Of a stretch of 64,000 nucleotides of DNA, positions 22,554 through 33,803 are shown one piece after another (the first letter of the stretch is position 1; each line of letters begins with the position of its first letter). The stretch comes from Microdochium bolleyi (lineage: Eukaryota > Ascomycota > Sordariomycetes > Xylariales > Microdochiaceae): assembly GCA_001566295.1 (NCBI GenBank), contig KQ964246.1:2914001-2978000 (forward strand), given 5' to 3'. The notes under the pieces were generated by a model. The model had not been told where the DNA came from and ran no database searches. It worked only from the letters and a program-made list of their open reading frames with translations. A program made the position numbers and the translations under genes.

Positions 22554-23327
22554 TTAGTTTATGAAGTTGATGCAGAAGAAGTGCAAGAGCAAGCTGCCCA
22601 CGACATAGTCCGCGAATGACCTGAGCAGAAGCGTGTCAGCGGCATCCCTGTTACAGATCATGCGAGACCGTGATTCCAGGATTTCAAGGGACAGTACCTT
22701 TCTGGCGATACGGAGGGGAACTCGGATTTGTTGGCCTCGTTGGTTTGGATACGGAGGGAGACTGCCGTATTTGGAAGAGGGAGCGTTAGCCAGATATCAA
22801 CAACACGAAACGGGATGATCGGTGATTGAGTATATACCTGTCAAGACGAACTGGCCAACTGTAGCTGAGAATCCGGACAGGAAGGCGTTGAAAGGCTGTA
22901 AAGCAAGAGGTGATTCGTGTCAGCTCTTATCCATTTGACGATCCATTGTTCCCCGTCGACGTCATGGTCGCGCTGACGCTTCCTCTCGTCTCATCTGCGA
23001 GCTCGAAAATGGTTGGCAGGAAGCACGTACATAGTTGCCCGCGAGCACGCAGTACACAAACTGTAGGGCACCGACAACAGCCAGGAAGGCGAGGAAGACG
23101 TCGATGAGCTTAGTGCGCTGCGGGGTCTTTTTCTGGTACTGGTCGACGACGCTGAGGATTGTGTGCTGGAGGACCTCAGGCACCGACTTGGGGTTCTTCG
23201 AAGACGATGAGATGCTACTAGTGCTGCTTGTCGTCGTGGTCGATGTGGTGGTTGGAGGTTTCGGGCCTGGTACGACGTCTACCGGTGGCCCAACGGGCAC
23301 CGCGGCGGTGGATTTCTTCGGAGGCAT
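22554..23327 (-). CDS. OST2: Oligosaccharyltransferase subunit Ost2/DAD1
   Basis: Four exons, complement(join(22554..22620, 22698..22761, 22838..22895, 23031..23327)), give 161 residues. After a Thr/Ser-rich N-terminal extension the DAD1 core is complete: LQHTILSVVDQYQKKTPQRT, a first membrane span (FLAFLAVVGALQFVYCVLAG), then PFNAFLSGFSATVGQFVLT and the second/third spans, NEANKSEFPSVSPERSFADY-type loop and the C-terminal HFFCINFIN. It is an essential small subunit of the ER complex that transfers the lipid-linked glycan to Asn residues. All three introns keep phase (donors GTACGT, GTATAT, GTACTG). It is head-to-head with the TMEM14 gene. Function is secure from the near-complete core. Confidence 0.95.
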
Positions 23328-23785
23328 TGAAGCTTGCTGGCGGTCCTGCTGGCGGTCCGAAGTTGCGTGGTAGATGTCCTGGGCGAATTGACTGTTCGGT
23401 GGATGATGCTGGGGTGTTGTGGTGGTGCTGGAGTATCGGATTGTTCAAGTTCGGACCTAGTGGATGAGCTGCCATGTACGTGATGCAGCTCTGGACACGA
23501 AAGCTTCAAGGTGGTCCCCTCGTAGACCCACCAGGTGCTCCGGGGTCTGGGTCGCAGGCACAAGCGCGGCGGGAGCTGTCTCCGCATCAAGCAGCTCCTC
23601 AGCCACAGATCGTGAGCTGAGATGACGTAAGCGGAAGGTGCAACTCCCGTGCCTCCTCGGCATCTCCAAAGTGTCCGGATCATCGGGCTGACCAAACATC
23701 ACTTTTTGTCTTGCCCAAGAGTCTTCTTAATCACCAATTCGTCCCCTGTTGCACACAACTTTCAGTCAAAACATCCGCGGTTAAT
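23328..23785. promoter_or_regulatory. Divergent promoter region, OST2 / TMEM14
   Basis: 458 bp between opposing ATGs. A minus-strand ORF at 23457-23702 has no family features. No specific site is claimed. Confidence 0.45.
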
Positions 23786-24409
23786 ATGGTAAGTTGATTT
23801 GCACTCTACGATCTGTTCCGCGGATACTATAGTTACAATTACATCATCACCCTTACCCGAGCTGTCACATCAGTTCCTCTGCTCGCATAATGGCACAACA
23901 TAACTCTCGAAGCGTCCATCGAGGCCAAACCCGAGTCACCGCACGAATATATGAAGATATAACAGGGAACTGATTAATCCTTCATAGTCTTCTCTCGACA
24001 ACATCGCTTTCCTCCTCGGTGGCCTCACAGCCTCCGGTGGCACAATCGGCTACCTCCGGACCGGCTCCGTGCCGTCCGTCGCCGCTGGCGTGACTGTCGG
24101 TCTTCTCTGTAAGTCTACTCACATTTCCGTCGTGTCATCCTGATTTACAATGGTTCCCTTTCCACGTGTGGCAACAGGAGACACAAGCTGACCATGTTGA
24201 CACGCACACAACCAGACGGCCTCGGCGGTTACAGGATCCAGAACCGTGAGCCCTACGGCGTCGAGCTGGCGCTGCTCGCGTCCATTGTGCTTGCCGGTTC
24301 GTCCATCCCGCGCGCCATCCGCCTGCGCAAGCCCGTGCCCATCGTGCTCAGCATCATCGCCACGTATGGCCTGTACACGTTCGGCATGGCCTTCCGCAAG
24401 GCTTTGTAA
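23786..24409 (+). CDS. TMEM14 family small membrane protein
   Basis: join(23786..23788, 23988..24108, 24216..24409) encodes 105 residues. The first coding exon is just the ATG: donor GTAAGT follows immediately and exon 2 begins after TTCATAG, giving MSSLDNIAFLLGG. A stop codon sits directly upstream of exon 2 in frame, so no unspliced start is available. The protein has the Gly-rich hydrophobic pattern of TMEM14/UPF0136: GGLTASGGTIGYLRTGSVPS, then YGLGGYRIQ and two further hydrophobic segments ending YGLYTFGMAFRKAL. Four short membrane helices are likely. Family members are found in mitochondria or the secretory pathway; animal TMEM14C moves a porphyrin precursor, but the fungal role is not known to me. 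Confidence 0.85.
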
Positions 24410-25115
24410 GCTGGCTGTATGTTTACGTGCAGGGTGTGAGAGACGGCAACAAGATTTAGGCGTGCGCCTAGAGGCACTTTACTGTGTATTATGTGGGGAA
24501 TAGATCTATAGATGTATCTATCACCTAATACACTTGCTGAAGCACAACAAAAAAACTACACTACTTCTTGGTGTCACGACTTTGGCGATACAAGCACGTG
24601 TGGCGCCGTGAGATCTGTCCTGGTCTTCATGATAGAAACAATCTAACGCCGTCGTAAATGCTACCCCGGGGAGGTAATACTCCAGCCTCGCTGGACGAGG
24701 TCTTGTATAAGTACAATAGTAACACAGGCACATTCAAGCCGCGTGATATACCCAGGATACACGCTGTTCGATAAACCTGAAACAAGGCTCGCGCAGTCAG
24801 AGCCAGACCGATCTTGCCTATCCCCATCTCATAGACAGTCGCTGTTTTGAGGTGACCTCTGATCGAGCGTGCCCGCATTTCCATCGATGTGAAACGGCCT
24901 CAATGTGTGTGGTTCGTTGTCGATGTAGTTCGCTCGGCGGATCCGTGCGTGCGCCTCTACGCTGCCGAAAGTGCTCTCACACTCGCTCTTCGGCCGTCAA
25001 CGGCGTCTCTTCTCATTCTTTTCGTCTCGTGAACTTCGTTTTGACATCTGCCCCGTCCTCGCCACGATATGTACCGCAATCGCTGTCGAACACGAGCCGC
25101 CGGTTCGCCTGCCGT
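24410..25115. other. Intergenic between convergent TMEM14 and CMC2
   Basis: About 700 bp with no credible ORF; should carry the two 3' UTRs. No RNA gene recognised. Confidence 0.55.
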
Positions 25116-25578
25116 CTAAGAGTTATCGTCGATGTCGGCCCACACGGCCTTGACCTTCTCGCGCTTCGCCTTGGCGGCCTCGCGGTTGTTGGCGGTGCGC
25201 TTGAGCCGCTCGGCGCGCAGGCACAGCGTCACATCGCGCTTGGCGTCGCTGCACATGCCCATCGCCTTCCACATGAAGCCGCGAGCGTGGCACTCTTCGA
25301 GGACTGCGATGATGTCTTCGCAGGCTGTTTTGTTGCGAGTGGGCGAGTGTTAGCCGGAATATTTCTTTTTTTCGCGGTGCTTGTTGCAACCCGAGACCGC
25401 ATGGGAGTATTGGGTATTGGGTAGTGGAGGTAGTGTTGATGGTGCTCGATCTTGCTCGTTTCGAGTGGGTTGCAAGAAGCTCGTTGCGCCGAAAGACAGT
25501 GAAGTGGCGTGATGTCACTTCTCAAGAAGGAGGACCGTACTGACCAAGTGTCCTGCTCGTATGCAAGTGAGGATGCAT
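25116..25578 (-). CDS. CMC2: Cytochrome c oxidase biogenesis protein Cmc2
   Basis: Two exons, complement(join(25116..25324, 25545..25578)), give 80 residues. The first exon encodes only MHPHLHTSRTL plus one base, the typical Cmc2 start; the donor is GTCAGT and the acceptor AAACAG. The body carries twin CX9C motifs, CEDIIAVLEEC and CSDAKRDVTLC, joined by HARGFMWKAMGM, and ends in a charged helix. Such proteins are imported into the mitochondrial intermembrane space by the Mia40 disulfide relay. Cmc2, with Cmc1, acts in copper handling and cytochrome c oxidase assembly. Size, start and Cys spacing all fit. It is divergent from the prefoldin gene. Confidence 0.92.
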
Positions 25579-26025
25579 GTCTTGTTGACGGCCGTCGCCG
25601 GTGCGCCGACTCGTATGCTGTCAAGAATGAGGTTTTCGAGGCGGTAGTGGTGGTCGGAAAGGAAGAATTAGAAGGCAACCACACGTTCATCAGGGTCCAA
25701 GTTGTCACCAATCGATGCGCGGCTTGGCGCGGACCACTGTGTTCACCAACGAGAAACTGCGCTGGCGAGGTTTCCAGACCCCACCAGGCGGCCGGCCTGA
25801 TCGTCCACCCCTCGCCAGATGCGACGACTTCGGCCCGCCCCTCGCCTGTCACCAGGAGATTCTTCAGGATACATATAGCCCAGGCCTATTTCCAATCGCG
25901 TGACCACCTGATAGAGAATACTGTCTTCTCCGGTCCGACTGCCTGAAGAATCCCCCGAGCGATCGCTTGCCCCGGTCTCATTCTGCGGCGTCTGCGTCAA
26001 GGAGCGCAACACGATCAGTGCTACG
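25579..26025. promoter_or_regulatory. Divergent promoter region, CMC2 / prefoldin 2
   Basis: 447 bp between opposing ATGs. No domain-bearing ORF; no specific site identified. Confidence 0.45.
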
Positions 26026-26838
26026 ATGGCTTCCAAGAATGTTCCTGCCAAGAAGCAGCAAGGTAGGATGTTCACCTGGCGAAGGCTGCCACAAAATCAC
26101 CAAACAACCCGTCGATCCTATGCTAACTCAAGCTTTATCAATCTTTAGAGCTGCAAACAACGTATTCCAATTTCAAGAATACCCTGCAGCAACTAGCGCA
26201 GAAAATCGGCGACGTCGAGCAGGAGGCTGAAGAGCACAAGTATGTCATCCTCTCTTCCGTTTGCGGGCGACCTGTCGATGAGTCTGAAGACATATCCCCT
26301 TCTCACCCAGCATGACATCAATCCGCCCAGCCAGGTTGGAACACCAAGAAGGCCAACATCCACACCGGCAGTGCCAATATCACAGTCGTTAAGGCAACAG
26401 GATCCCAAAAATGCTTCACCGCCACACCCATGGATCTACTCATATCTCACCGCTTGGTTTCTGACAAGCACCCCACCATTCTAGGCTTGTTCTCGAAACC
26501 TTGGCACCGCTCCCCGGTGATCGGACCTGCTTCCGGATGATAAACGGTGTGCTCGTAGAACGAACCGTGGACGATGTCAGGCCAGCTCTCCAGACGAATG
26601 CGGAGGGTCTGAAAAAGGTGCTCGATGACCTGGTCAAGACGTACAAGTCAAAACAGGACGACCTCGACAAGTGGAAGGTATGTCTAGCATCTTTATCAGC
26701 GGAAGGTGAAATCTATCGTCGTGTCCTTATCACGACGACACTGTCACCATTCTTCTATCAGGCAATTCCGTGTAATCCGTCAACTAACAAGAATGGGGCT
26801 TCTAGAAGAAGAACAATATCCAGGTTGTCCAGCAGTAA
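26026..26838 (+). CDS. GIM4: Prefoldin subunit 2 (Gim4)
   Basis: join(26026..26062, 26149..26239, 26485..26677, 26806..26838) encodes 117 residues. The product starts MASKNVPAKKQQELQTTYSN, then a first coiled-coil helix (LQQLAQKIGDVEQEAEEHKL), the beta-hairpin core DRTCFRMINGVLVERTV, and a second helix through LDDLVKTYKSKQDDLDKWKK. This is the beta-class prefoldin layout, and the hairpin sequence is specific to subunit 2. Prefoldin is a cytosolic hexamer that hands nascent actin and tubulin to the CCT chaperonin. All splice phases agree; intron 1 contains a clear GCTAACTCA branch site and intron 2 is unusually long (245 nt). Four exons for a 117-residue protein is intron-dense. Confidence 0.93.
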
Positions 26839-28946
26839 GGAAGGAAGAATACGTCATCGGCGTAGCTGGCTGGCTCATGTCCTTGTGACGAATCGGAACA
26901 TTGCGGGAGAGGTCAATACCCAACGCATCTTACACAGAGTTCTGTGTTGTCCCGGCTTGCATTGGCTGTCTCAGTCGCCCGCAGCTCAGCAGTCGGGCAG
27001 TGAAAGCATGTCATGCTGGCCATGAGACTCCTTCTGGTTGTTTGGGCGAGGCAGTTGCAGCCACAAATTTACATTGAGGTTCGCATCGCCGTACACCGGT
27101 GACGTGGACGGTCAGCCTGTCAGGCTCTGCCTGTTGTTCGACTTGAACATGCCACCGCTGCGTCATGGTGTGTCTCCTGCCTGGATCAAATCAATGATTA
27201 GAAAACACATGTACCTCCAAACACTACGATGTCTCGTGGTCACTTGTGCACCTCCATGCCCGGTGTTAGGCACAGGAACGGGTGTTTCCACAAGGTTGAA
27301 ATGGACAGCGAAGACATGCATATCGCCTGGGGTCGATGGAGGGGGCGTGGACATAATATTTGTTTGCCATCAATTGGGTCGGTGCTGGCAGGCCTCCTGT
27401 GTGGTAAAAGGCTTGGGACCATTTGCCTCTTTGACACTTTTAGGTCGGATTGCCAGTTGTCGGAAAACAAGGCTGCAACACTCTTTTGAGGAGATTGGGT
27501 GTCCGAATGGTCGACCCTTACATCGGCCGTGCGATGTCGTGCATTGGAGAGTAGTATATCTACGCTATCGCAGTTCCCGGTATCGAACTTGCTGGCAGTG
27601 GTGGCTGCCCCTACACGACTGGGACTGGATGTCAGGGTTAGCGAGCAGCACCCTCGGCGTTCTGGGGCGACTTGGAGGGACAAATGAAAGCCTGCATTGT
27701 TCGCTCGGCATGCAGGGCAAGGCCTATGAGCTTCGTCCCAGTGATTTGGTAGACTGTTTGGGGATCTCAGGGTATATTGATTGGCACTTTGTCCACGGAA
27801 AGACTGACGTGATCGGGCCATGATTGGGCATCAGTGAGGCAGCCACGAGGATTTCCCTGGTCAGGTATTGGGCCGCAGGAGGCGTGCATGTGGCCCTTGT
27901 GATCCGTATCCAGGTGCATGCTTGCCCGGGTCAGGTTCGCATTCTGTAGGGCATTCTGTAGGGCTGGAGTCGCGTTGTCCGGGGACCATGTCCAGCGCAT
28001 ATAATGAAGATACTCTGTCTGCCTTGTTGCATGTACGTGGCAAGTATGACGCTGTGGGCGGAAGAAAGAAGGCTCGTCGGGATCCGGAAATGCTTGATGC
28101 AGTTGCCAGCACTTCTCAATCAGTAAGAAGACCTTAAATCGTTCAGGGATGAGAAGGCACGGTTCCAAAATCGAGAGCGAAGTTGTTTCCCAGGCATCAG
28201 GGATTTTTCGTCAATTATCACGGCCCGGGGCTAGATCAGATACTCAGAAAGGTCTCACGAAGTAGACGGGGACGGGTTATCACAATAGATGGGCAACTTG
28301 GACGCTTCAAGACGGCGCAGCAACGCCGCTGGTTGTGGTTGGTAAACGGACAACTCCGTAAGCGTGGCGTGGCTGTACGGCCGCCCCCATCCCATCGAAA
28401 TGGATGCTGCCAGGCCAGCAGCGCCGAAGTCGCGGTGTGTTGACATCCGCCAGCGCCCCGCAATTCGCGCCCACCCAACCTCGTCGCAACCATCATCCCG
28501 TACCTACATCTCTCCGCGCGCGCCCCAGACAGACCGACGCCTCTACTCCGTACAGCTTGGAGACATCATCGTGACTGGTCCCGACTCGGCTCTGCAGCTC
28601 CGCCCACGTACAGATTCAAGCACGCCCACGCTCCTAGGCGCACTCCTCTGCCGTCATAGCCTCCGCCCGGAAGCTTCTCAGGGTTGACCGACTGCACCAG
28701 CCGGGGTTCTGCCCACATCGAGCTCCTTGCCATCGCGGCACTCCCGGCTCGACTGACGCAGTCGCTGCAGCTAAGCCGCGCCCAGCTCCGAGCCCTACCA
28801 CCTGCAACGTGTCAGAGGCAGGGACAGGTGGCCATCACCGCCAACAGGAACGGCGACTCGCGATCCAGGCCTGCCCACGCCGGACCCAGCCAGACGGGTC
28901 TCGTACTTAAGTCAGGAGCCAGGTCCGCTGCAAACACTCAGTTACC
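26839..28946. promoter_or_regulatory. Long upstream region of HAP3
   Basis: About 2.1 kb separates the prefoldin stop from the HAP3 ATG. ORFs on both strands (for example minus 27240-27821) are low-quality and overlapping. A 12-bp perfect tandem duplication (GCATTCTGTAGG twice) lies at 27939-27962. The region probably includes an extended promoter and 5' leader. Confidence 0.45.
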
Positions 28947-29869
28947 ATGTCCGACTCCCCCCAATCCCCATCCAAGGATGTCGACCAGGTCGGACAGTCG
29001 CCCGACGATGAAGGACACATGAACGATCCTCAGGACCCACATGCCTCCGGGCACCCATATGAGTTCGATGTCAAGGAACAGGATCGGTGGCTGCCTATAG
29101 CCAACGGTGAGTCCATATTTTCCCTCCCCCCAACACCTCTACGGGCAGCCGGCTTCAGTCCGGGCACTCCCCGTGAAGCATGGTCTGCTTGTCGTGAGCA
29201 GGCAAACTTCTTCTGGTCGTCTCTGGTATTGGTCCAGATCTGGGTATCATGACAGGCGCGCTCAGCACGTGAAACTCGGACTCGAGCTGACATAATGGAA
29301 CAGTCGCTCGCATCATGAAGACGGCCCTGCCAGAGAACGCCAAGATAGCAAAGGAGGCCAAGGAGTGCATGCAAGAGTGTGTCAGCGAATTCATCTCTTT
29401 CATCACAAGTGAGGGTAAGTTGCCATCCGACAGATTCCGCGACTTGCACGCTGTACAGAAAACAAACTGACAAGCCTTTGTTAGCTTCGGAGAAGTGCCA
29501 CCAAGAGAAGAGGAAGACTGTCAACGGCGAGGATATCCTTTTCGCCATGACTTCACTGGGTTTCGAGAACTACGCAGAAGCCCTCAAAATCTACCTTTCG
29601 AAATACCGCGAGGTGAGTTCAAAAGAGCCAAATCATCCCAACTCTCTCGTATCGCATGTAGCAGACCGGTGGCTAATGCTAACGCGCAGCAGCAATCACA
29701 ATCGAACCGAGGCGATAACCAGCAAGGACGGCCGGGTAGTCAAGGCTACGGCGCCAGCGGTCCCGGGGCCGCTGGCGGTGCTGGCTTCCAGGGTGACGTC
29801 AATGAGACGGGTGAAGGTTACATCTACAGCCAGCCAGGGCACAACGGCTCTGCTGGTGATGGCTACTAA
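28947..29869 (+). CDS. HAP3: CCAAT-binding factor subunit HapC/Hap3 (NF-YB)
   Basis: join(28947..29106, 29304..29414, 29485..29612, 29690..29869) encodes 192 residues. The NF-YB histone-fold core is complete: DRWLPIANVARIMK, ALPENAKIAKEAKECMQECV, FISFITSEASEKCHQEKRKT and VNGEDILFAMTSLGFENYAE. With HapB, HapE and HapX it forms the nuclear CCAAT-binding complex controlling iron, redox and many housekeeping genes. The tail is Gly/Gln/Asn-rich and variable. Intron phases fit throughout. The last acceptor reads CAGCAG, so AG at 29689 or 29692 could be used, adding or dropping one Gln. The intron splitting N|VARIMK sits at the N-terminal edge of the histone fold. Confidence 0.95.
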
Positions 29870-30872
29870 AGCTCAGTGGCTGTTTGGAACTGTCGACAGC
29901 GAACGCGATACGTGCTCCGTGCGCTGAGCTCGCCCAAGGTATGCAAGACCAAGATGGATCGAGGAGATCAGAGAAACGCAAGCAATGCTTCTGACGTTCT
30001 TGGTGTGCAATTTCACGCGACTCTGAGGGGACACCAGCTACATGGGATTATGCTTTGTAGACAGAAGGAGACATTACTAGGTTGAAGTGGCGCTTGGCTT
30101 GGGATAGGTGTACGGACAGAGATGTTTTCACTATGGGTTTCTTTAACTTTCAATTGTTCTACATAGTCATCGACAGGATCGAGTCAAACGGGTTTGTTCC
30201 AACATATCCACAGTGATGATGTGAATGTAGTATCTTGCAGGATCATGATAGCGAGATCGAGCTCCGTCAACCAGTGACCCGGCAGCTCAAAGGGTCCGCT
30301 AGCCATCGATAACTCCATTCTGCCTCCCCAACGCCCAGCGCTGTGTTCGCTTGCCCAGAGTCCTGTTAGGCACCACAGGTCCGAGCCAACAACTTTCTCT
30401 GTGTACTCGCGACGTCAGGCAATCCGAAGCATTGAACGCGCTGAAGCCCATGGGTAGTAGTACCTTCCAGCCGGTCTTTCTCCCACAATGCTGGCGCGCA
30501 GTGTAGTTGCTGGCCAAAGTCCCTGCACTTGCGACCCCAGACATTGGAGCCACCGAACTGAACGTGGGTCTCTCACGCGACTGTTCTCCACCACACGAGA
30601 CAGGGTCCACTTTGAGAAACCATCCTTTGCCTAGGGTCATATTTTTCACGTCAGTGCCATCGTGAAACTCTTGTCCACCCCTCACCTGCGTCTCACCGCA
30701 GCTGTGTTTTTCCCCCGCAATCCAGCATTTGTCGGCGAAACTTTGAACATAGATCAGCATGAGCACCGGATCTATGGCTTGTACCGTCTCGCCCAGCTTC
30801 ACGCCGTAAATTCTCAGAGCACTTGCCTCGTGCGCACGCGTCGACGTCCAAGCGAACACAACCCGAACTCCC
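29870..30872. promoter_or_regulatory. HAP3 3' flank and RRN3 upstream region
   Basis: No supported gene. An upstream ATG at 30759 opens a 16-codon frame ending with TAA at 30809; it may be a uORF or, if a GTAAAT donor at 30806 is used, an alternative first exon of RRN3. A minus-strand ORF (30299-31093) overlaps the RRN3 start and looks like a shadow. Confidence 0.5.
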
Positions 30873-33002
30873 ATGCCTTCCCGCATCGCCAACAGCTGCG
30901 AAACATCGATGCAGGTCGCGACCCCTTGCGGAGAGCATGCCGGCCAGGCTGCGGTCGTTGGCAACCCGATCAAGAACATCCGGCCCATCCTCAAGACGCC
31001 GTCACAACTTCTCGGCAAACGATCACTGAGCAGCAGCGATGACGACACGATGGACGAGCTCACCGCGGACAACTCAACAAATGGCGCTCGCAAGCGTCAG
31101 AAGGTCGAGTTCGACCTGAAGAACATCGAGGTGCACGAGATCGGAGTACGGAGCGTCGAGGAGATCAAGACAGAGATCAGCAAGGCGCTCGAAGGCCACG
31201 AACGGGGCGACGACGAAGAGTACGATATCTTGAAGGACACACTGTCGGGCAAGCAAGTATTACGGCACGACGATATCGAGGACGGGGATCCCTCCATACC
31301 CGAGAAGCGACGACAGGAACTGAAGATCTACCTTGTGGCCCTCGCCAGCTTCACACCTCAGCTCGGCCGATCAAGCTCTGGTCTGGTTAAGAGCGTCCTG
31401 CAGTGCGAGTGGCTCGGTCGGGACGACCAGTTTGCCAAGATCTATGTACAGTTTCTTGCAGCGCTCATCTCTGCACAGGGCTCTTGCCTCAACCCAGTCC
31501 TGTCGATGATTGTGGAGAAGTTCTCGGCCTCGAGGCTGTCGGACTGGAGCGTGCCCAACTTCCCGCCTGTTAGCAAGGAGGCTGTCCAGCGCAGGCTGCA
31601 CCTTGCCTTGCAGTACCTACTGTCAGTCTTTCCCGCTGCCAAGGCAGTCCTGGGCCACGTTGTGGCACAGAAGTATCCTTTCCACGACGACGCGAAGCGC
31701 ATGCATCTTGCGTATGTCGACAATATGCTTCAACTTCGCGAGTACGCCCCAAGCATCAAGAACGAGATCATGGATCTGATAGTCAGTCGACTGGTCAAGA
31801 TCGATGTCGAGATGCAAATGGATCTGGAGGACATGGACGACAGAGTAACCGCCATGGTGGCCATGGCACTGAAGTCCTCGCAGGAGAACAACCTCGAAGA
31901 CGTTGATGAAGGAGACGATAGCGACGCCGAGTCTGTGGACAGCGATGAATCCGAAGAGGACAACGAGTACGCAAGAGTCAAGACGGCAAAGGAAAGCATC
32001 GAGAAGATGGACTATATCCTGGACGCTCTGTTTCGACTGTACACCCCACACTTTACCGATCCCGACTCGGACGAGGCGATGGACGTCTTTACCGACCTCC
32101 TGGCCGAGTTTTCCCATATTATCTTGCCGAATCTCAAGTCGCGACACACGCAGTTCCTGATCTTCCACTTCGGGCAGCAATCCGAACAACTCATGGACGC
32201 TTTCTGCGGAACATGCATCAACATCGCATTTGAGTCGTCTCGGCCACCGGTTCTGCAGCAGGCCGCATCAGCATATCTTGCAAGCTTCGTTGCGCGTGGT
32301 GCGCATGTCCCTGGTCACATTGTGGTCAAGATCTTCGAAGTTCTTGGTTTCCATCTCGACCAAATGCGCGCAACGTACGAGCCGACGTGTCGTGGACCGG
32401 ACGTCCGACGGTATGCACCATACTACTCTCTGATCCAGGCTCTCCTGTACATTTTCTGCTTCAGATGGCAAGACCTGGTCCGCTCTGTACCCGAGGATGT
32501 CGACAAAGACGATCTGTCATCATACTTGGACCAAGACCTCGAGTGGGAACCGGAGATTAAGAATCTTCTACGACGCAACATTTATTGCCCTCTAAACCCG
32601 CTAAAGGTGTGCTCGCCCGCCATCGTCGAGCAATTCGCCAAGATCGCCCACCGTTTCCGCTTCCAATATGTCTACCCATTACTGGAGAAGAACAAACGCG
32701 TTCGGCTGTCGCAATTCTCGTCTGGTGCCTACTCCAGTGGCAGTGGTCTTCGTGACCTTGCGTTCGATCTGAGCGATGAGAGCTGGCAGCAACTCGACTC
32801 GTACTTCCCCTTTGACCCTTACCAATTGCCAGTAAGCAAGCACTGGGTCGAGAGCGACTATCTGCCATGGCGCAAGATCCCCGGCCTCGACGATGAGGAC
32901 GACGAAGACGACCTCGACAGCGACAATGAAGATGATTTGGATGACGATCTGGATATAGAGGAAGATACAGCGACAGATGATGAGGAGGAAGCGCAGAGTT
33001 AG
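30873..33002 (+). CDS. RRN3: RNA polymerase I initiation factor Rrn3
   Basis: The open frame gives 709 residues. After a basic N-terminus with NIRPILKTPSQLLGKR and KRQKVEFD, HEAT-like helices follow and the family signature PYYSLIQALLYIFCFRWQDL is intact, then NPLKVCSPAIVEQFAKIA and FPFDPYQLP, all typical of Rrn3/TIF-IA. A strongly acidic insert (about residues 345-370) lies mid-protein and a second Asp/Glu run closes the C-terminus. Rrn3 bridges Pol I and core factor at rDNA promoters and is controlled by nutrient-responsive phosphorylation. The start is uncertain: splicing from 30805 to 30893 would replace the first seven residues with sixteen others (MSTGSMACTVSPSFTP). Either way the conserved domain is unchanged. 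Confidence 0.92.
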   Translation: MPSRIANSCETSMQVATPCGEHAGQAAVVGNPIKNIRPILKTPSQLLGKRSLSSSDDDTMDELTADNSTNGARKRQKVEFDLKNIEVHEIGVRSVEEIKTEISKALEGHERGDDEEYDILKDTLSGKQVLRHDDIEDGDPSIPEKRRQELKIYLVALASFTPQLGRSSSGLVKSVLQCEWLGRDDQFAKIYVQFLAALISAQGSCLNPVLSMIVEKFSASRLSDWSVPNFPPVSKEAVQRRLHLALQYLLSVFPAAKAVLGHVVAQKYPFHDDAKRMHLAYVDNMLQLREYAPSIKNEIMDLIVSRLVKIDVEMQMDLEDMDDRVTAMVAMALKSSQENNLEDVDEGDDSDAESVDSDESEEDNEYARVKTAKESIEKMDYILDALFRLYTPHFTDPDSDEAMDVFTDLLAEFSHIILPNLKSRHTQFLIFHFGQQSEQLMDAFCGTCINIAFESSRPPVLQQAASAYLASFVARGAHVPGHIVVKIFEVLGFHLDQMRATYEPTCRGPDVRRYAPYYSLIQALLYIFCFRWQDLVRSVPEDVDKDDLSSYLDQDLEWEPEIKNLLRRNIYCPLNPLKVCSPAIVEQFAKIAHRFRFQYVYPLLEKNKRVRLSQFSSGAYSSGSGLRDLAFDLSDESWQQLDSYFPFDPYQLPVSKHWVESDYLPWRKIPGLDDEDDEDDLDSDNEDDLDDDLDIEEDTATDDEEEAQS

Positions 33003-33803
33003 CGTGGATGGTCGATCTTGAGTTGTACATGATTTGGGAATGTTTTGTTTTCATGTTTGGCGTTCAGGCGAATGGGGCAAGCGGAACAGCCATGGACATG
33101 GACTTGCCGCATTATGATCTGCTTTGCGACATGACTTCTTGTCGAGCATTAGCCTTTGACGAAGCGGTCGGCTTAGGACGTGGTTCCCTGAGACGTCTCG
33201 GTCTTGTAAGACAGGAATAGGATGGCAATTTTTAGCATAGCAGGGAGTTTTTGCATTGCTACAAACACGAACTGAAGTCAGCGTTATAAAGAGTCCGATT
33301 TTTATCGATCTACTGTGTTGTTGTGAAGGCATGCTATGTTTGCTACAAAGTGTGAAACCAGGTTGGCTGTGAGAGGGGCTTTGAGTCCTGAGGCGGTGGC
33401 CGGATGGTTTGTCACCCGAACGACCGAATGCCACCAACAACTGCGGTGCACGCCGCCACCATCGACTTTCCCCGCCACTTCCCCGTGGAACCCATGCCAC
33501 TTTTCCACTGTTGGGTCACACCACTCCCGACTCACACCCAGTATTCTCATCTCAACCTCTCCTCGCTGAGCCAGAGACCTGCAGATTGCGGCCCTAGCTC
33601 CACGAAAGCTCACCTCGGCGTGCCGGTCTGAGTGGGTGCTGCCGTCCACGTATGCGGCCGTGCGCAAGACGACCTGCAGACCCTTGCAAGGTACAGCACG
33701 GCTGCGACCTTTCCCGACGTTAGTCAAGTGCTGCATCGGCACTGGCACCTAGGCCCTCTTTCTCTTCTTCTCGTGGAACCCGTGTTCCGATAATCGAACG
33801 GCG
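33003..33803. other. Intergenic, RRN3 3' flank and bZIP promoter
   Basis: About 800 bp with only short overlapping ORFs. No RNA gene or repeat recognised. Confidence 0.55.

Noticed and set aside
30299..31093. 264-codon minus-strand ORF overlapping the RRN3 start
   Set aside because: No domain and antisense to the confident RRN3 frame; treated as a shadow.
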